DNA from: Humibacter ginsenosidimutans
GTDB lineage: Bacteria; Actinomycetota; Actinomycetes; Actinomycetales; Microbacteriaceae
Assembly (NCBI RefSeq): GCF_007859675.1
Contig: NZ_CP042305.1
Location: 558,001 to 622,000, forward strand
DNA length: 64,000 bases
Direction: 5' to 3'
A program made the translations under genes and the position numbers. A model generated the notes under the pieces. The model was not told where the DNA came from. It saw only the letters and a program-made list of their open reading frames with translations, and did no database searches. Positions 63,578 to 64,000 of the stretch are shown piece by piece. The stretch's first letter is position 1. The number at the start of each line of letters is the position of its first letter.

Positions 63578-64000
63578 TCAGTGGCGGCCCCGGTTCCAGC
63601 GCGCATTCAGTGCAACCCACAACGGACCCACTTCTATTCCCTCGTCGTCGAGGAGACGCTTGCGTGTGCGTCGTCGTGCGCCGACGAGGAACAGCACGCC
63701 GACGCCGACGACCACGAACTGCACGGCGAATGCGACGCGGAACCCGGCCAGTGTGTAGAGCGCGGTGTGCTCGAGCCGACTCTGCAGGTCGAGAAGCACG
63801 CCGATCAGGTAGATCATCACGAAGCTCGCCGCGAAGCCTCCCACGTTGACGAAGCCGTTCGCCGAGCCGAGCGAATGCAGCGGGTTCGACGTGCGGGCGA
63901 AGTCGAAGCCGATCATGGAACCGGGGCCTCCGGCGCCGATGACCGCGAGGAGCACCACGACGAGCCAGACAGGGGGCGTTCCCGGCCACAGGAGCATGAG
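63578..64000 (-). CDS. MFS transporter (partial, N-terminus outside window)
   Basis: C-terminal part of a major-facilitator-superfamily permease. Visible helices include PVWLVVVLLAVIGAGGPGSM, GFVNVGGFAASFVMIYLIGV and FAVQFVVVGVGVLFLVGARR; the stretch DFARTSNPLHSLGSANGFVN is a conserved cytoplasmic loop in this family. The C-terminal tail is basic (RRRTRKRLLDDEGIEVGP). The gene runs off the right edge. Substrate unknown. Confidence 0.75.
   Translation of the reverse strand, partial: LMLLWPGTPPVWLVVVLLAVIGAGGPGSMIGFDFARTSNPLHSLGSANGFVNVGGFAASFVMIYLIGVLLDLQSRLEHTALYTLAGFRVAFAVQFVVVGVGVLFLVGARRRTRKRLLDDEGIEVGPLWVALNARWNRGRH

Noticed and set aside
1-64000. CRISPR arrays, insertion sequences, integrases or phage genes
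   Set aside because: No direct-repeat array, transposase, recombinase or structural phage gene was recognised in any frame.

Overview
The window is about 64 kb of high-GC chromosome from an actinobacterium, most likely a member of the Microbacteriaceae. The case rests on the dense actinobacterial core genes (SepH, DUF3000, DUF3159, DUF3710, DUF3093, DUF4193, DUF7455, an HrdB/SigA-type sigma factor), on gene order that follows the Mycobacterium tuberculosis chromosome in two long blocks, and on a MurT/GatD/racemase cluster that fits a B-type peptidoglycan. No genus can be named from sequence alone. I see no prophage, insertion sequence, CRISPR array, integron or rRNA gene.

Region 1 (1-29.4 kb) matches the order of the M. 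tuberculosis interval from aroK to thrS: aroK-aroC-aroE-mltG-ruvX-alaS, rpsD, rarA, a secreted cyclophilin, a DUF349 protein, the (p)ppGpp enzyme Rsh, secF-secD-yajC, ruvB-ruvA-ruvC, yebC, pdxT-pdxS, a HIT hydrolase and thrS. Apparent inserts are an orphan AbiEi-like antitoxin homologue, a rhodanese protein, a NarL-type two-component system and a divergent pyridoxal kinase. The phosphatidylinositol/PIM genes that lie beside the HIT gene in mycobacteria are absent here.

Region 2 (29.5-37.1 kb) holds a membrane-anchored esterase-like hydrolase, four tRNA genes (Val-GAC, Cys and Gly leftward; Val-CAC rightward) with clear terminators and promoters, an ammonium transporter with a GlnR-like box upstream, ZapE, a sulfurtransferase plus SufE pair, and another alpha/beta hydrolase.

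Region 3 (37.1-57.8 kb) is a second conserved block: DUF3000-RNase D, a thiolase plus FadB-type fatty-acid oxidation operon, dxs, aconitase (with an apparent one-base frameshift near its start), DUF3159-DUF3710-dut, DUF3093, DUF4193, sepH, a phosphodiesterase, and convergent ParC- and ParE-type topoisomerase genes.

Region 4 (57.8-63.4 kb) is the most unusual part. Directly downstream of the principal sigma factor gene, on the same strand and with 8 bp, 4-bp-overlap, 55 bp and 4-bp-overlap junctions, lie a MurT-like ligase, a GatD-like amidotransferase and two alanine-racemase-family proteins. The GatD-like protein has lost both glutaminase residues (Cys to Gly96, His to Gln188). The MurT-like protein lacks the Cys4 zinc ribbon. 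The two racemase homologues are reciprocally degenerate: one keeps the PLP lysine but lacks the catalytic-tyrosine segment, and the other keeps the tyrosine segment but has aspartate at the PLP-lysine position. Alanine racemase builds each active site from the N-terminal barrel of one subunit and the C-terminal domain of the other, so the pair could form an obligate heterodimer with a single working site. I infer a repurposed MurT/GatD ligase and a heterodimeric amino-acid racemase, possibly making and attaching the D-amino acid bridge on the alpha-carboxyl of D-Glu in B-type peptidoglycan.
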